A program made the position numbers and the translations under genes. 64,000 nt of DNA, taken from contig CM068313.1 in NCBI GenBank assembly GCA_034766995.1, forward strand, positions 40,273,496-40,337,495, written 5' to 3'. The notes under the pieces were generated by a model. That model saw only the letters and a program-made list of their open reading frames with translations. It ran no database searches and was not told the DNA's origin. Below are positions 1 through 12,127 of this stretch, piece by piece; position 1 is the first letter of the stretch, and every line of letters begins with the position of its first letter. The stretch is from Acanthacorydalis orientalis (taxonomy: Eukaryota; Arthropoda; Insecta; Megaloptera; Corydalidae).

Positions 1-620
1 TTATCAAAATTTCCTTACATTTTGTGATAAAATATAAATAAACGAATTAAAGAAAATATTCAGACCTTTTTATCTTTTGATCATTAATGACAAAAGAAAA
101 AATACTTATTGGATAGCGAAACATACGATAAGATATATAATAGGAGAATAACAATCAATTAAATTTATAAAAAAAAAATTGTTTATTTTCTCTTCAACTG
201 TTTGTAATTAGTAGATGAACTAATGATATGTTAAAATACTTTAATAAATTAATTATAGTTGTTTATGACAGTAATATGATACGGCTGTCCATATTAATGA
301 AATGCATTTATGGATGAAAAGATTATTAGTAGATATTCTTTTATGAGGTTGATTACAATATGAAATAAGTAATTTACAATCCGTTATAATGTTTATGTAA
401 ATCTTACTGCCAACAGTAACGTTTTTAAAAGAGATGATGATGTTGATCGATTCTTATCACTGATGTTGAAAACAGTTTCATAAAGTAAAATAAGAAATAA
501 AATATTAATACGTTATAAGTACACCTATGTCGTGCATATCAGTTGATTAAATTTTAAAACGATATGTAATTTGTGATGTCTCTCTTACACACATATAAAC
601 ACACATGTATATTCTGTAAA

Positions 621-622
<2 letters not shown>

Positions 623-659
<37 letters not shown>
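623..659. repeat. (TA)n microsatellite
   Basis: A pure TA tract of about 18 units, preceded by a short CA-rich stretch. Confidence 0.95.
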
Positions 660-662
<3 letters not shown>

Positions 663-751
663 AAAATTAAAAATTTATACAAAAAACTTTGTAAAACAAA
701 ACGTTGCAAAAAATAATGTATCTGAGAGAATGTTTATATAGATTTACTAAC

Positions 752-752
<1 letters not shown>

Positions 753-819
<67 letters not shown>
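753..819. repeat. (TA)n microsatellite
   Basis: A pure TA tract of about 33 units. Confidence 0.95.
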
Positions 820-821
<2 letters not shown>

Positions 822-865
822 ATGACGTCGGACTTATTTATTTGAGACATGGCTTCTTTGATACC

Positions 866-936
866 CAAAGATATTTATTGTATCATTCGGTATAACTGAC
901 AAATGGGTGAGCGCAGCGAGCACGGGGCGAAGCCTC

Positions 937-940
<4 letters not shown>
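866..940 (-). repeat. GC-rich dispersed repeat, copy 1
   Basis: The complement contains GGCTTCGCCCC, then GCTCGCTGCGCTC, then an AT-rich tail with ACCGAATGATACAATAAA. The same blocks occur in the same order at 38611-38727. The GC-rich end directly abuts a TA array at 941. It is much richer in GC and CpG than its surroundings. Short elements with this GGCTTCGCCCC/GCTCGC signature are familiar in invertebrate genomes, but I cannot assign it to a transposon class. Confidence 0.6.

Positions 941-989
<49 letters not shown>
941..989. repeat. (TA)n microsatellite
   Basis: A TA tract that starts directly at the GC-rich end of the repeat at 866-940. Confidence 0.95.
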
Positions 990-991
<2 letters not shown>

Positions 992-1229
992 TGTCTTGTA
1001 AAACATTTATTAATAACTGTAAAATATATTATTTTTTTATGTGTATATATAAATGACGCTTGCAAGTAGAAAACAATAAATCATATATCTATTAATGACT
1101 GGTTTAATTTATTTGTTGAAAGTAGTCTATAAAATATACTTTTATTCATTAGCATCAAACAGTAAATTATTACCTTCAAAATATGCTTCCGTTGTATATT
1201 TATTGATATTCTTCATATCATATGTGACA

Positions 1230-1329
<100 letters not shown>

Positions 1330-1817
1330 CAATTGAAGAGTTATAAATATTTTTAACTAATTAACAACATTTGTTTCTATTTCACAATTATTATATTAAA
1401 CAATTAAGTAATTGATTATCGATTTTTGTAAGTTAAGATATTTTCATGCAATTCCAGATTTGTTTTTCGAAAAAAAACATCATTTAATAATGAAACTAAC
1501 AGATAAACATAGAATTATTTTTCTTACATAGATCAAAGAATGTTGTGCACGTGTGCTTTTTATGAAAGATTTTTATTTATCCATAAAATTCAGTTTATTG
1601 ACGTAAATCATTAATTAGTCAGTATATTCATATCAAATACCAATTAATTACTGCAGTAAAAAATGTAATCAAAAAATAATTAATTCCTGAGAAATAAGGT
1701 CCTGTCATACGTCAACGAACACGTTATCAAGAAGTAGAATAAACAAATTGTATAATGTGTGTTTCTTGAAGAATTGATGTATATAGGTCGAATGAAAAAT
1801 CATTATTTATACTATCA

Positions 1818-1820
<3 letters not shown>

Positions 1821-1887
<67 letters not shown>
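1821..1887. repeat. (TA)n microsatellite
   Basis: About 33 AT units. Confidence 0.95.
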
Positions 1888-1889
<2 letters not shown>

Positions 1890-3421
1890 GAGTGCGGAAT
1901 AAGGATATGTACATATCTTTCATACCTTTTACAATTTGAACATTTAGGCTGATTAGTATTTTAATATTGCTAATTAAGAAAAAATGAATAATAAGTATGA
2001 TTTAATCAGGATTTCAACTCAATTATAATATTTCTTTAAATATATGTATTATAATTGTAACATATGGAATTTGAACATCAAAAATTTGTATTTCAAAATA
2101 TATAAATGATTATTAATTAATTACTAGTACATAGATGTTCAGAACTGACGGGAAAATAAAAAGAAAAAACTTGATGGTTTTTACAACATAATATATTTAA
2201 ACAAAAAAAAATACCCAAGAACGAAACTTTATGCATTAAACTTGAAACCTGTGAGCTGACAAAGCAAACAAATCTCGTCGTTTTGTCCTCAGGACAAAGT
2301 TACTAGAAATGTGTCTTTTTATATATAAGATTTTCAAATACAAATGTCTATTTATAGTTGCTTTTTTATGAATTAGCAGTGCATTCTTCAGTTGCATTTA
2401 GTAGACTGTCTTCTAAATGATGCTCTAAAATTCAAAATATCTTTTATTATTTCAATTTAGGAGGAAAATATCGTAATAATACTTTTATCAGTTTAATATT
2501 AATATAATTGAAAAGATATGTTATCAGTCATAATTGTTTTTATATAAAGTTTTGTTATTTATTGACTAATTTTGCATCATTAATATTATTTTTAGATATT
2601 TTTTGACATTTAATTAAAAAGTGAAGTATTTTATTATGCATATTTGTATTTTTTTTATTATGAACATTCTTATGGATTTATTTCACTTTTAGTAGAATGA
2701 TTTTACATTTTACCTTGGGAGTCTCGGCTTTCATAAAGCACACGAATTTTTATTTCTTATCACTAGTCCCGGCGTTTATGTCATCTGAAGGTAGTTGTCG
2801 ATAACTCGAAATATGACATAACATAAATATCCTTATAAACGAAATCATAAATATAATATAAATAAAACTGGAAAAAATAAAACTATTTTAAAATCTTTTA
2901 TTATATTCTTGAAATAAAATTAAATAGTAGAGAAACTTTTATAAGCTTGTGAGCACTAAATGTAGAATTTAAAACTGATTTAGGTTTTTTTAAATAAATA
3001 AGAATAACATGTTCATAAAATCAAAGAAGGTTTTTTAAACAATGCAAAGGTTTATATGCGAAGTAAATGTTTCTTGCAACTAAATATTTTTTTTTAAATT
3101 ATTCATTGCCTATTTAAACAGTAATATTTCTATCACTATATACAAGATCCAAATTTTGTTTGTAATAGTATACTTATATTTATTAGAAAAAAATCTAGAT
3201 ATAAATGTATATAAATTTTTTTGAAATTATTATGAAATATTTATGAATTTGAAAATTTATTAATTTTAATTACAATTATGTTGTTTAATAAATAAGTTTA
3301 ATATTTTTGAATATATTTTATAAATAAAATATTGCATTTAAATGAAATATGTTTTGAATGCTATGTGCACTAAAAAAAATTAATATCTATGCATATTATT
3401 TTGTTGTGTATATTTATACAT

Positions 3422-3424
<3 letters not shown>

Positions 3425-3478
<54 letters not shown>

Positions 3479-3491
3479 TACATACATACAT
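3425..3491. repeat. (TA)n microsatellite with TACA end
   Basis: A TA tract that passes into TACATA and CATACATA units at its right end. Confidence 0.9.
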
Positions 3492-4067
3492 GTTTTATAT
3501 ATTGCGGTTTAAATATTGATGCTCATTATATATTTATGCATATTTTGGATTGATAATATTTTCTTCAAACCGTCCCCAAAAATCAAATGATTGATCACAG
3601 ATTTGTATGAACAGTGTTTTGAATATCGAAAATCATAATACATTTATATACAACATTGAAATGTATATAGAAGTTATGAAGTAAAAGTGAATACATTGTT
3701 TCGAACTTTTATGTGCCATTGTGTGTGTGAAGAAAATACGTGTACACACATTCGAAAGGAGCACGTATACGCGTGTGTGTTCATAAAAAAAACGAAAGTT
3801 ATCGAGAAAAAAACGACTAGGGACTACTGGAGACAAGATTGGATCATTCTCCTTTGTGGATTTGACAGGTGACTGATGCTCTGATACGCTGTTTTATATA
3901 GCCGAAGAAACGAATTGATAACAGCATAGTGCGAAATATTTGCTACTTGAAACTGCTACTTATTGAAGTAATACTTTATAAAACTAATGAATAGCATTTT
4001 GTACGGTAATTATTTTTTATTGTGGGTAATTAATTTTATGTAAATTTATTTTTAAAATTAAAGTATG

Positions 4068-4071
<4 letters not shown>

Positions 4072-4122
<51 letters not shown>

Positions 4123-4136
4123 CGAGAGAGAGATAG
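4072..4136. repeat. (TA)n-(GA)n compound microsatellite
   Basis: About 25 AT units followed by a short GAGAGAG tract. Confidence 0.9.
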
Positions 4137-4272
4137 TAAGCGAAATACGTACTCTTAAAGGGAAAGATTAATTTCATAGACAAACTGGTGATGTTTTAAG
4201 ATGTTTATAGAGGATTTTTAATTGTTGATAGTTTTTTTTGGCCTCCATTACTCTAAAATTTATAAATATATA

Positions 4273-5040
4273 CACTAAGACCTCGATTTGCGTTGTTAAT
4301 TATACAATCGAAATAATATATTACATATTATTTCTATAGGACTTTTTTAATTCGTTTCATCTAAATAAATAATACCTGTCATGAAAACTGAAAATTAAGC
4401 CAAATCGAAATTCGTAATGATTAAAATTTAGAAAAGTAATCTTTTATTCATTGTAATAAATAAAATTAATCAAACAAAATTATTATGTAATTCATTTGTA
4501 CATTAAATGTATATGATAAATATTTTTTATTTTGAATTGGAAGATGATTCGGTATTCATTACTGTCTACTGGGCTTGGTTAATTAAAAATTTATCTAAAA
4601 TTTGTTGAATTCTCACTGCCTATTTTTCTCGATAAATTTGTTTGTAACAATTTATAGCATCATCCACAACTCTTGCCACTTTTCGTTGTTCATCAAGATC
4701 ATCAGGTGAAAAAGTGTCCATTACCTCTGATATTAATTGGATTGCTTTCGAAATGCGACTAGTGGTTAATTTTTTTTCTTCTGGTATTACATCAGCTGTA
4801 TCAGTCTCATTCATTACATGTTTTAAATCTATACTAATCAAGTATTCGTTATTGAGTTCTTCGTCCTGGGATTCGATCACTTCGTTGATGTCCTCTTCTA
4901 TACTTTCAAAATTTGCTTCTTTGGCCGCTTCGGCAAGTTTTCTACTAAGACTGGGAACTGCATCTACATCCGCATCTTTGGAAACGCATTCAGGCCATAT
5001 TATGCACCAAACTTAATTTCTGCATAACGATTTTACTTCC
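4273..5040 (-). mobile_element. Tigger/pogo-type transposon, 3' portion
   Basis: The left edge reads TA then CACTAAGACCTCGATTTGCG. It resembles the terminal repeat of Tigger/pogo elements (CAGT..CCTCG) and follows a TA target dinucleotide. Minus-strand coding sequence for a CENPB/Tigger-type transposase C-terminus lies at 4620-5012. The 5' half, including the helix-turn-helix and catalytic domain, is absent. The similarity stops just before a TA array at about 5113. The right boundary is therefore a truncation and is approximate. Confidence 0.6.
4620..5012 (-). pseudogene. Tigger/CENPB-like transposase, C-terminal fragment
   Basis: The minus-strand frame is open for about 130 codons, from an in-frame stop at 5013-5015 to a stop at 4620. 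It begins with W-C-I-I-W-P-E-C-V, the Trp-Pro-Glu-Cys segment found after the DDE domain in jerky/TIGD/CENPB-type proteins. An acidic middle follows, with EEDINE and SQDEELNNEY. The basic-hydrophobic end is RISKAIQLISEVMDTF then VVDDAINCYKQIYREK, similar to Tigger C-termini. The N-terminal HTH and the DDE catalytic core are missing, so it cannot transpose. No frameshift is seen within the fragment, so it may be young or, less likely, an exon of a domesticated gene. No initiating methionine is present. Family assignment is from remembered motifs, not a search. Confidence 0.65.
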
Positions 5041-5106
5041 TTCTATAATTGGCCGATATTTTCTATGACTATCATAATATTGTATTTATTTATGTTTGTA
5101 TGTATG

Positions 5107-5112
<6 letters not shown>

Positions 5113-5152
<40 letters not shown>
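5113..5152. repeat. (TA)n microsatellite
   Basis: About 20 AT units, close to the truncated end of the Tigger fragment. Confidence 0.95.
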
Positions 5153-5156
<4 letters not shown>

Positions 5157-5414
5157 GTATAAACCTTTTCTGTACACATTTGATGAACAACTTAACGGTA
5201 TTAATTCTTTTTTATATTTATATATTTTATGCATAATGACTATTATTTAAGTCTTAACAACTTTGAGGAACTGATCTATCTTACATAATAAAGATTAAAA
5301 TACATTTTAAATGGGGAATTACCAAAAAAAATATGAAAAACTAAGAAGTAAAATTAAAAAATTCCCATAACGACGCAAATTGAAGTCTTTTGGTGTACTT
5401 GTAATAATTTTAAC

Positions 5415-5434
5415 ACATACATACATATACACAA

Positions 5435-5511
<77 letters not shown>

Positions 5512-5520
5512 CGTGTGTAT
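5415..5520. repeat. (CA)n-(TA)n-(GT)n compound microsatellite
   Basis: CACACA units, then about 20 AT units, then about 13 GT units. The flanking CA and GT blocks are complementary, so the whole tract can fold on itself. Confidence 0.95.
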
Positions 5521-5539
5521 ATAAAGTCTACAAATTAGG

Positions 5540-5920
5540 TCGGTACCCTTTTTATAGAATATGAATCTACGGAAAAATGGAATACATTTCAATCCTCAAA
5601 ATATATCCCCCATTATTCTGTATAATTTTGCTTCATCTATGGGATAGCTGATGGATTTCTTCGTGAGAAAAAGATGTTAGCTTTAATTCGATTGAGTCTT
5701 AATGTATTTTCGGACCTTTTCCACTATTGTAGCATTTTTTATGCGTCATGTTTTATACGTCACAATACCATCCCTCAAAACTGAACAAATCATTCTCGTG
5801 ACTTTGGCAGTATTTTTTTCAATTGAAATGCGAATATGGCTAGTTTTCGAACATCATCATATGTACTCTTGTTCTGTGAGATTATGCCAACTCCTTGATC
5901 TAGTTTTTAATTGTTAAGAT
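5540..5920 (-). other. Possible transposon relic
   Basis: The complement can be read in shifting frames as FSREEIHQLSHRW-like and NNGGYI-like segments, resembling the end of some mariner/IS630-type transposases. The frames are broken, no catalytic motif was found and no terminal repeats are visible. It could equally be unrelated DNA. Confidence 0.25.
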
Positions 5921-6988
5921 TGTCATTTAAAAATTCTAAAACGTCGAGAAAATACTCTTATTTAGAGCAGTGTTATGATTGATTCAATTTAGAAGTACCT
6001 AATTAATTTTTACATCTAATATATATAAAATTTTAAAGATGTAAAGATGGTAAAACGGTAAAGATGTGACAATCGTTTTAAAATAATCGACGTATTACGT
6101 GAAAATGAACTTTCACGTATCTTTTTCCTTCTTCTTTTTTTATATATTCGTTCGCTTTTGTTAAAAAACCTTAAATAGTTGTCCAAAAACGATGTCAATG
6201 AATATTCGTGATGTACATTCAAATTATACTTTTTTGTTTATTTTTCAGTTTTAAATTAAACAATTCACTTTAAATATTGTGTTCTGCTATAACAGATGTT
6301 ACAAATTCTACGAAAAAATTAAAATAGCATCTGAATTCTCCTAACGTATAATGAAAGTGAAAAACAACAAGCTCGTTAGTTATTCAATGGAAATCATATT
6401 AAAAAAAAGTAATTAAAGGGTATAAGCAATTATATTATTACGTGTGATTGTATATCATGTATGATATTCGTTCAAGCAACTAAAAAGTATATATATATAT
6501 ATATATACACGTACACATAGGTATGATTTTTTTCCTCTACGCCAAGCACCTTTTATTGCGTTGACTTATTCATTTAAGTTCACATCTCATTAAATTGTTT
6601 TTATGGTAAATTATATAATTTAATGGTATCTGTGATTAAATCAAAAAGTACAATATTAGAGTTGAGTATTTTCGAAAATATGATTCGTTGAAGGAGCATT
6701 CAACAGCATTCGAAATGAAATTGTTGGAATCATTTTTCCTTGTTGTTTATTAAATTAATTTGCTTTGTCATGAAACTTTCCAATGATTTCTTGGACGTTT
6801 TGTTTTAGTATACAGTAAAGATTTTTTTATTTCTTATTATACGTAAATATAAAAGAAAGTCTTATTGCAATTTCTAAATTATTATTGTTTTTGTTTATTA
6901 TAAACAGAATCATCGATCATATGTAAAGCATTTTTTAAAAAGCTAGTTGTAAAAATCAATTTTAACATTGTTGCAAATAAACACACAG

Positions 6989-7016
6989 TTGTGTGTGTAT
7001 ATATATATATATATAT

Positions 7017-7074
<58 letters not shown>
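6989..7074. repeat. (GT)n-(TA)n-(CA)n-(TA)n compound microsatellite
   Basis: GTGTGTGT, a short TA run, ACACACA, then about 26 TA units. Confidence 0.95.
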
Positions 7075-7080
<6 letters not shown>

Positions 7081-7315
7081 CACTAGTTGATTCTAATACT
7101 TAAAAAATGTTTTACAGTCTCCATTTTAAATTATTATGTCTCCAATTGACTATATTTGTTACTTTCAATTGTTTTTGATATTGTTAAAAATAATAGAGAG
7201 TAAAATAAATATTAATAAAAAACACCTCATGGGAACCTAACAAGTTTATTTTCCGATGTCCTAAATGAGTAATCAAGAAAGAATTTCCGACTAATTTGAA
7301 TATCTGTAAAGAATG

Positions 7316-7317
<2 letters not shown>

Positions 7318-7403
<86 letters not shown>
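7318..7403. repeat. (CT)n-(TA)n compound microsatellite
   Basis: About 16 CT units with one CTTT interruption, then about 25 TA units. Confidence 0.95.
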
Positions 7404-7407
<4 letters not shown>

Positions 7408-7975
7408 GAATTTGTTAGTTTGTACAACGGAGAAAGTTGGATGTTTCCAATATTTATAAACTTTACATGTATATTACTTGTATTCTATTGTTACTTTCAT
7501 TATGTCAACATTGTACAGATTCTATAAACTGATTTTTTTAAAAAATATATTTAACATAGATAAATCGATACAATTAAAAAAAGTGTGGATGAATGAATAA
7601 GTGAACATCAAATCGTATTTATTTATATTGATTGTAATAAGAGTATTTATTTCCGCACACTCTTCCTTGTAATACGCACCGTTAACATTACTACGGAAGT
7701 TAAATTTATGGTTCTCCACTCGAAAGAACTGGTGATCTGCTAGACATGAAAGATATATACTATCTACAGAGATTGACTTCTACACCATCAAGTAAAGTGA
7801 AGAGTTTATTTAGTGTCGATGCAAAGGACTGCAAATATTTAGGGGATGACTGAAGGGGTGCTTCTATTCTATTTATAGCACATTCAGTAACTAAGTAAGC
7901 AGTAGCTTTTCAAGGGTTTAAATTTTTTGTTGTAATAAACTTGGCCATGTACACATATGTACTCTTATGGATGTA

Positions 7976-7979
7976 TATA

Positions 7980-8050
<71 letters not shown>
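7976..8050. repeat. (TA)n-(CA)n-(TA)n compound microsatellite
   Basis: Two TA runs separated by ACACACA. It lies directly left of the hAT-like element at 8094. Confidence 0.9.
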
Positions 8051-8053
<3 letters not shown>

Positions 8054-8093
8054 GGAGAAATAATTATGTTTATGGTTATTTTGATTATCTACT

Positions 8094-8435
8094 TCGAATT
8101 GTTCAATTTCTTCAATAATAAGAGCCACATACAATACTTTTTATACATTTTTGAACGTTCAAGGGCCACAGAATATATTATTTTAAAATTCTATTTATAA
8201 ATATAGTAGCCCTACTCACAAAAACAGAATATGTTTAATCTCTACTCATTGAAGACTTTGATCGGGTCTTCATTTTTGCAGTTAATAATTTAAAATCTGG
8301 CTATAGATTACTAATATGGATTATTAATACAAAAGTTTAGGAAAAATGGCAATGAAACCCAATATTCTTTCGGGAGCCGCACAGAGTAACTTTGGGATCC
8401 ACATGCGGCTCGCGAACCGTAGTTTGCCTATCGTT
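8094..8435 (+). mobile_element. hAT short element, copy A
   Basis: A non-coding element of about 340 bp. The left part reads CAATTTCTTCAATAATAAG then AGCCACATA. The right part contains GGGAGCCGCA, CACATGCGGCTCGCGAACC and GTAGTTTGCCTATCG. The GCGGCTCGCGA and GGCAAACTACGG sequences are typical of the ends of animal hAT elements of the ZBED/Charlie type. The interior matches 45324-45713 in opposite orientation: AATGAAACCCAATATT, GGGAGCCGCA and the AGCCACAT region are shared. Copy A keeps about 30 bp near its right end that copy B lacks. Flanking 8-bp target duplications are not recognisable, so the outer limits are from the alignment of the two copies. Confidence 0.65.
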
Positions 8436-8537
8436 GATATATTTCATAATTATTTAAATTTATATTTCATAAGTATGTGCTAATTTAATTTTTTTGTCTA
8501 TTTTTAATATTTAAAAATCCACATGCACACACAGACA

Positions 8538-8542
<5 letters not shown>

Positions 8543-8608
<66 letters not shown>

Positions 8609-8630
8609 GTGTGTGTGTATGTGTGTGTGT
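8543..8630. repeat. (TA)n-(GT)n compound microsatellite
   Basis: About 32 AT units, then GGGTGTGTGTGTATGTGTGT. Confidence 0.95.
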
Positions 8631-9433
8631 TATATTTAAATTACTATCGAATATACATCAATTTGATTGCAAATACTTCATTTTAAGTTTTTGATGTTAC
8701 TTAAAAGTGAAAGTAATTGATATTTAAAGAATTAAATATTGAAAGAAATATTTAACTGAATTAATTAAAAACCCATATTTCTAATTGAGCCAAGCTATAA
8801 AAATATTATATTAAAAAAGCATCATAATGAAACGTGTGTAAATAGTTTAAAATCAATGATTAGGTTTTAATAAAGACCTTTATTGTAAAAGAGAAAATAT
8901 CTACTTAAAAAGTGTGTACTCATTTTGATGAAACAAAAGTTTTGCCAGTTGTGTGAACTGAATTGATTTAATAACATGTTCTTTATAAAATGAATACGTT
9001 TGTCTTTATTAATAAATATTCTAGTGAGAAATTTGTAAAACAAGTCCGTGTTAATGAGATTATAGTTGCCTGAAGTAAAGTAATCAGCATGTATTTAATT
9101 TCTTTAAATGTTCATTTTCATACAAAATTAATATGATTTTTGATGTTTATGTGCTCATGTTTATTTTAATTATTATTATGTTTTTATTTTTCTTACCATT
9201 TACGGTGTTTTTTTTTTATAAGATATGAGTGATTTCTTGATTTTCTGTACTATGTAAACGAATATATAAATAGACGAACAGAGACTGAAAACTTATTGTC
9301 TATCATAAAATACTACTTACTAGTGTATATATTCTTTCATTTAACACTGTAATTAGTTCGTAACTGGTATATTTAATTGTATAATATATGTGTTTATAGT
9401 GTCTATAATTATTTCATAATTGTATTTTCACAC

Positions 9434-9556
<123 letters not shown>

Positions 9557-9808
9557 GTTTAATAATGAAAATGAAGGTACATTTTTGTTTTCGACCTTTT
9601 CATTACTTCGTGGGGAAAAATCATAAGGCATCAAATCATGGTTCCAATGTGGTTGATGAGTTTTTAATTAAATTTTTTATTTCACCACATCCGTTACATT
9701 GAATTCTAACGCTCATAGTGTAAGCTCGTTCAAACAGCTCCGATTAAAATCGCTGTCAATAAATTCATCGAAAATATAATTTAAAAATACGAATTTTTGA
9801 ATTGAATA

Positions 9809-9895
9809 TGTATATATATATAATATATATATATTATATATATTATATATATATATAATATATATATAATATATATATAATATATATATATTATA

Positions 9896-9955
<60 letters not shown>
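9809..9955. repeat. Higher-order TA/AATATATAT repeat
   Basis: The left half is not a simple dinucleotide: TATATATAAT and ATATATATTA blocks alternate in both orientations every 9-13 bp. The right half is a pure TA run of about 25 units. Confidence 0.85.
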
Positions 9956-9957
<2 letters not shown>

Positions 9958-10090
9958 CCTATTTGAAGAGAATAGTTTTCAATCAATGTATTTTACCTGT
10001 CTTTACGGAAGTGATACACGAGTTTTCAATATAAAATTCATCGATTTCAAACGTCACAGGAAAGCTTAGAAAGATGTTTGTTAGGAATAA

Positions 10091-10270
10091 AAAAAAATAT
10101 TGGCTAAGAATAGATTGTATGTGAAACAAACAAGAGAAACACGTTTAATAAAGCAAGTAAAGAAATTGAAATATAAGTGGCGAAGACACAGAGCAAGGAG
10201 AGTAATCAACAGATGGAGAACAGACGTTACTGATTATCAGAAATTTAATAATAGTCAGAAAGAGATCTAG
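10091..10270 (+). pseudogene. LINE ORF2 C-terminal relic
   Basis: An open plus-strand frame of about 59 codons ends at TAG 10268-10270. Its core reads KQVKKLKYKWRRHRARRV then INRWRTDVTDYQ. It resembles the segment after the reverse transcriptase in many animal LINEs, usually of the form KLKW-W-GH-AR then DNRW-KRV-EW. The aromatic and basic positions agree, while the Gly-His pair of the usual sequence is lost. Nothing upstream encodes the polymerase or endonuclease, and no poly-A tail is obvious. Assignment rests on this short block alone, so a chance match cannot be excluded. Confidence 0.45.
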
Positions 10271-11623
10271 AAACAGATTTGATAAGTGTATCAGAAAATT
10301 CATTACAAATATGCGAGAAATAATATTTGTTCAATAATGTATTGTCAAAGATCAAAAAGTAATTGATTAGAAAATTATCATTTTCTTATATTTTGAAATT
10401 GTAATGTTTTTCTTTTCACTAATTATATTTATAATATGTGTGTGTGTAGATTATATTTCTAATGTGTACAGTATATAATCAGATTTTTCAAAAATATTTT
10501 TTTACACAATAAAGGAATAAATAAAACGTGTACACATGAAGACAAGATACAGAATAAACCAGTTACATTTTTTTAGGTGGTATGTAAACATTTTTTTTTC
10601 TCATTTAGGATGATTTTACTTTTCAGTTTCTTTATTCTTCTGATCTTCTTTTCTATTCTGATTTTTATTTGAATATTCATTAACCGCCATTGGTTAGCTA
10701 AAGTTGATAAGATTTTTTTTCTTAATTATTATTTTTTTTGCTTATAAACCATCTCTTCTCGCATATGTAAATTCGACTTTCCGAATCAAATTTTCTTCTT
10801 GACTGTTGAATCAAAATTTTTTTTATTGTTTTTATTTTTCTCGCTTCAATACTTTAGTATCCCATTTTGTAAAATCTGGACTTAGATCATCATATTGATT
10901 TAGCTTCCATATTCCTTAAAACCCAAGTCTTGATTTATACATTAATATGGTTCCAGTTATTACATTGTAAATTATTAGCTTATTGTTTTCTTATTTCAAT
11001 TTTAAAGTACTGACTCTCCATTTTTCTTATAATATTCGCTACTTGGTTTAATGTAAAATAAAGTAAATAAAATATATTCGAATAAAAATACCGAAAAGCG
11101 TATATTTTATCGAACAAGTACGATAAGCTATTAATCAAAATGTCACAAGAACAAATTTGCACTTACGAGATGTGTCATTTTTCATGGAGGAAACGATAGT
11201 CTCTAATGCTTACATCGTTTGAATCGAAAAGTATTCAGGAATGTTCAAATAATATTTCCAAATGGTGCAGAAAACATCTTGATAAGTGTATATGTATGAA
11301 GAGATGTAAAAAGTTACAAATAATTTCAAGTGAATTTATTGTGAATTTTCTGTTGTGTTTGAATTTAAAATTAAAATTGGAAACCAAAACTTTAACTTCA
11401 TTTGAAACGTTATATGCTTCATAAATGTTATAGCAGTGTTAAAATAAGAAAAAAATCCTTATGAAAACAAGAATTTGAAACAATATTTGAAATAATAATT
11501 ACAAAAAGTTTTATTTCAATCTGAGTGTTGTTATTAATACTAGATTTAGTTACTTTTTTACAGTATTGTGTAGTTTTAACACAATTTTTCATATACTTAT
11601 CATATAGTGAATATCTATTTGTG

Positions 11624-11662
<39 letters not shown>

Positions 11663-11706
11663 TATATAAATATTTATAAATATATATACATATACATACA
11701 TACATA
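10271..11706. other. AT-rich sequence without a gene
   Basis: No family recognised. A broken TA/TAAATA array lies at about 11626-11697, directly left of the Tigger-like short element. Confidence 0.6.
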
Positions 11707-12074
11707 CAGTAATCCTCGTATAACGCAGTTTCGATATAACGCTGTTCACAAATTATAGCAATCCTTAGATAATGCGGTCTCCAGTTTCCCAAAACGCCGG
11801 GGCATAGACATGTATAATCACAAAAATACGAAATGATGGAAATGGAAATTTGTTTAATTTTACTAATTTTGTTTTTGTTTTGTAGTTTATGTTTTGTTAA
11901 ATGAAATTTTCGGAATTAACTAAAAAAATATTTTTTTTGATTTGATAAAAGTTCGATAAAGTATATCTTAAAAAAAAATCGTTTTTGGAACGCAAGCCTA
12001 CCTTTTTTTGTATGTAATCTGACCCTCACTTAACACGATTTTAGTACCTAACTCCCGATTATACGAGGGTTACC
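11707..12074. mobile_element. Tigger/pogo-type short element (MITE)
   Basis: A 368-bp element flanked by TA on both sides. The left end is CAGTAATCCTCGTATAACGC. The complement of the right end is GGTAACCCTCGTATAATCGG, so the ends form imperfect terminal inverted repeats of about 20 bp. The interior has no coding sequence. The TA target site and the CAGT-type repeat with a CCTCG core fit a non-autonomous pogo/Tigger element. The right end runs straight into a (TA)n-(GA)n tract. Confidence 0.75.

Positions 12075-12124
<50 letters not shown>
12075..12124. repeat. (TA)n-(GA)n compound microsatellite
   Basis: About 11 TA units followed by about 14 GA units, immediately next to the transposon end at 12074. 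Confidence 0.95.

Positions 12125-12127
<3 letters not shown>

Larger units (their letters stand above)
1..865. other. AT-rich sequence without a gene
   Basis: Both strands are dense in stop codons and no protein family was recognised. The stretch holds two TA arrays, listed separately. The only longer frames are Tyr-Ile repeats read through those arrays. Confidence 0.7.
5921..8093. other. AT-rich sequence without a gene
   Basis: No coding sequence recognised. It holds compound microsatellites at 6989-7074, 7318-7403 and 7976-8050 and a short TA tract near 6490. Confidence 0.65.

Noticed and set aside
704..1065. Open frames rich in Tyr-Ile repeats here and at most other TA arrays
   Set aside because: They are simply TATATA read as TAT-ATA codons; the non-repeat ends have no conserved motif.
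9580..9780. Possible transposase remnant on the minus strand
   Set aside because: Fragments such as DEFIDSDFNRS did not fit any family and frames are short.
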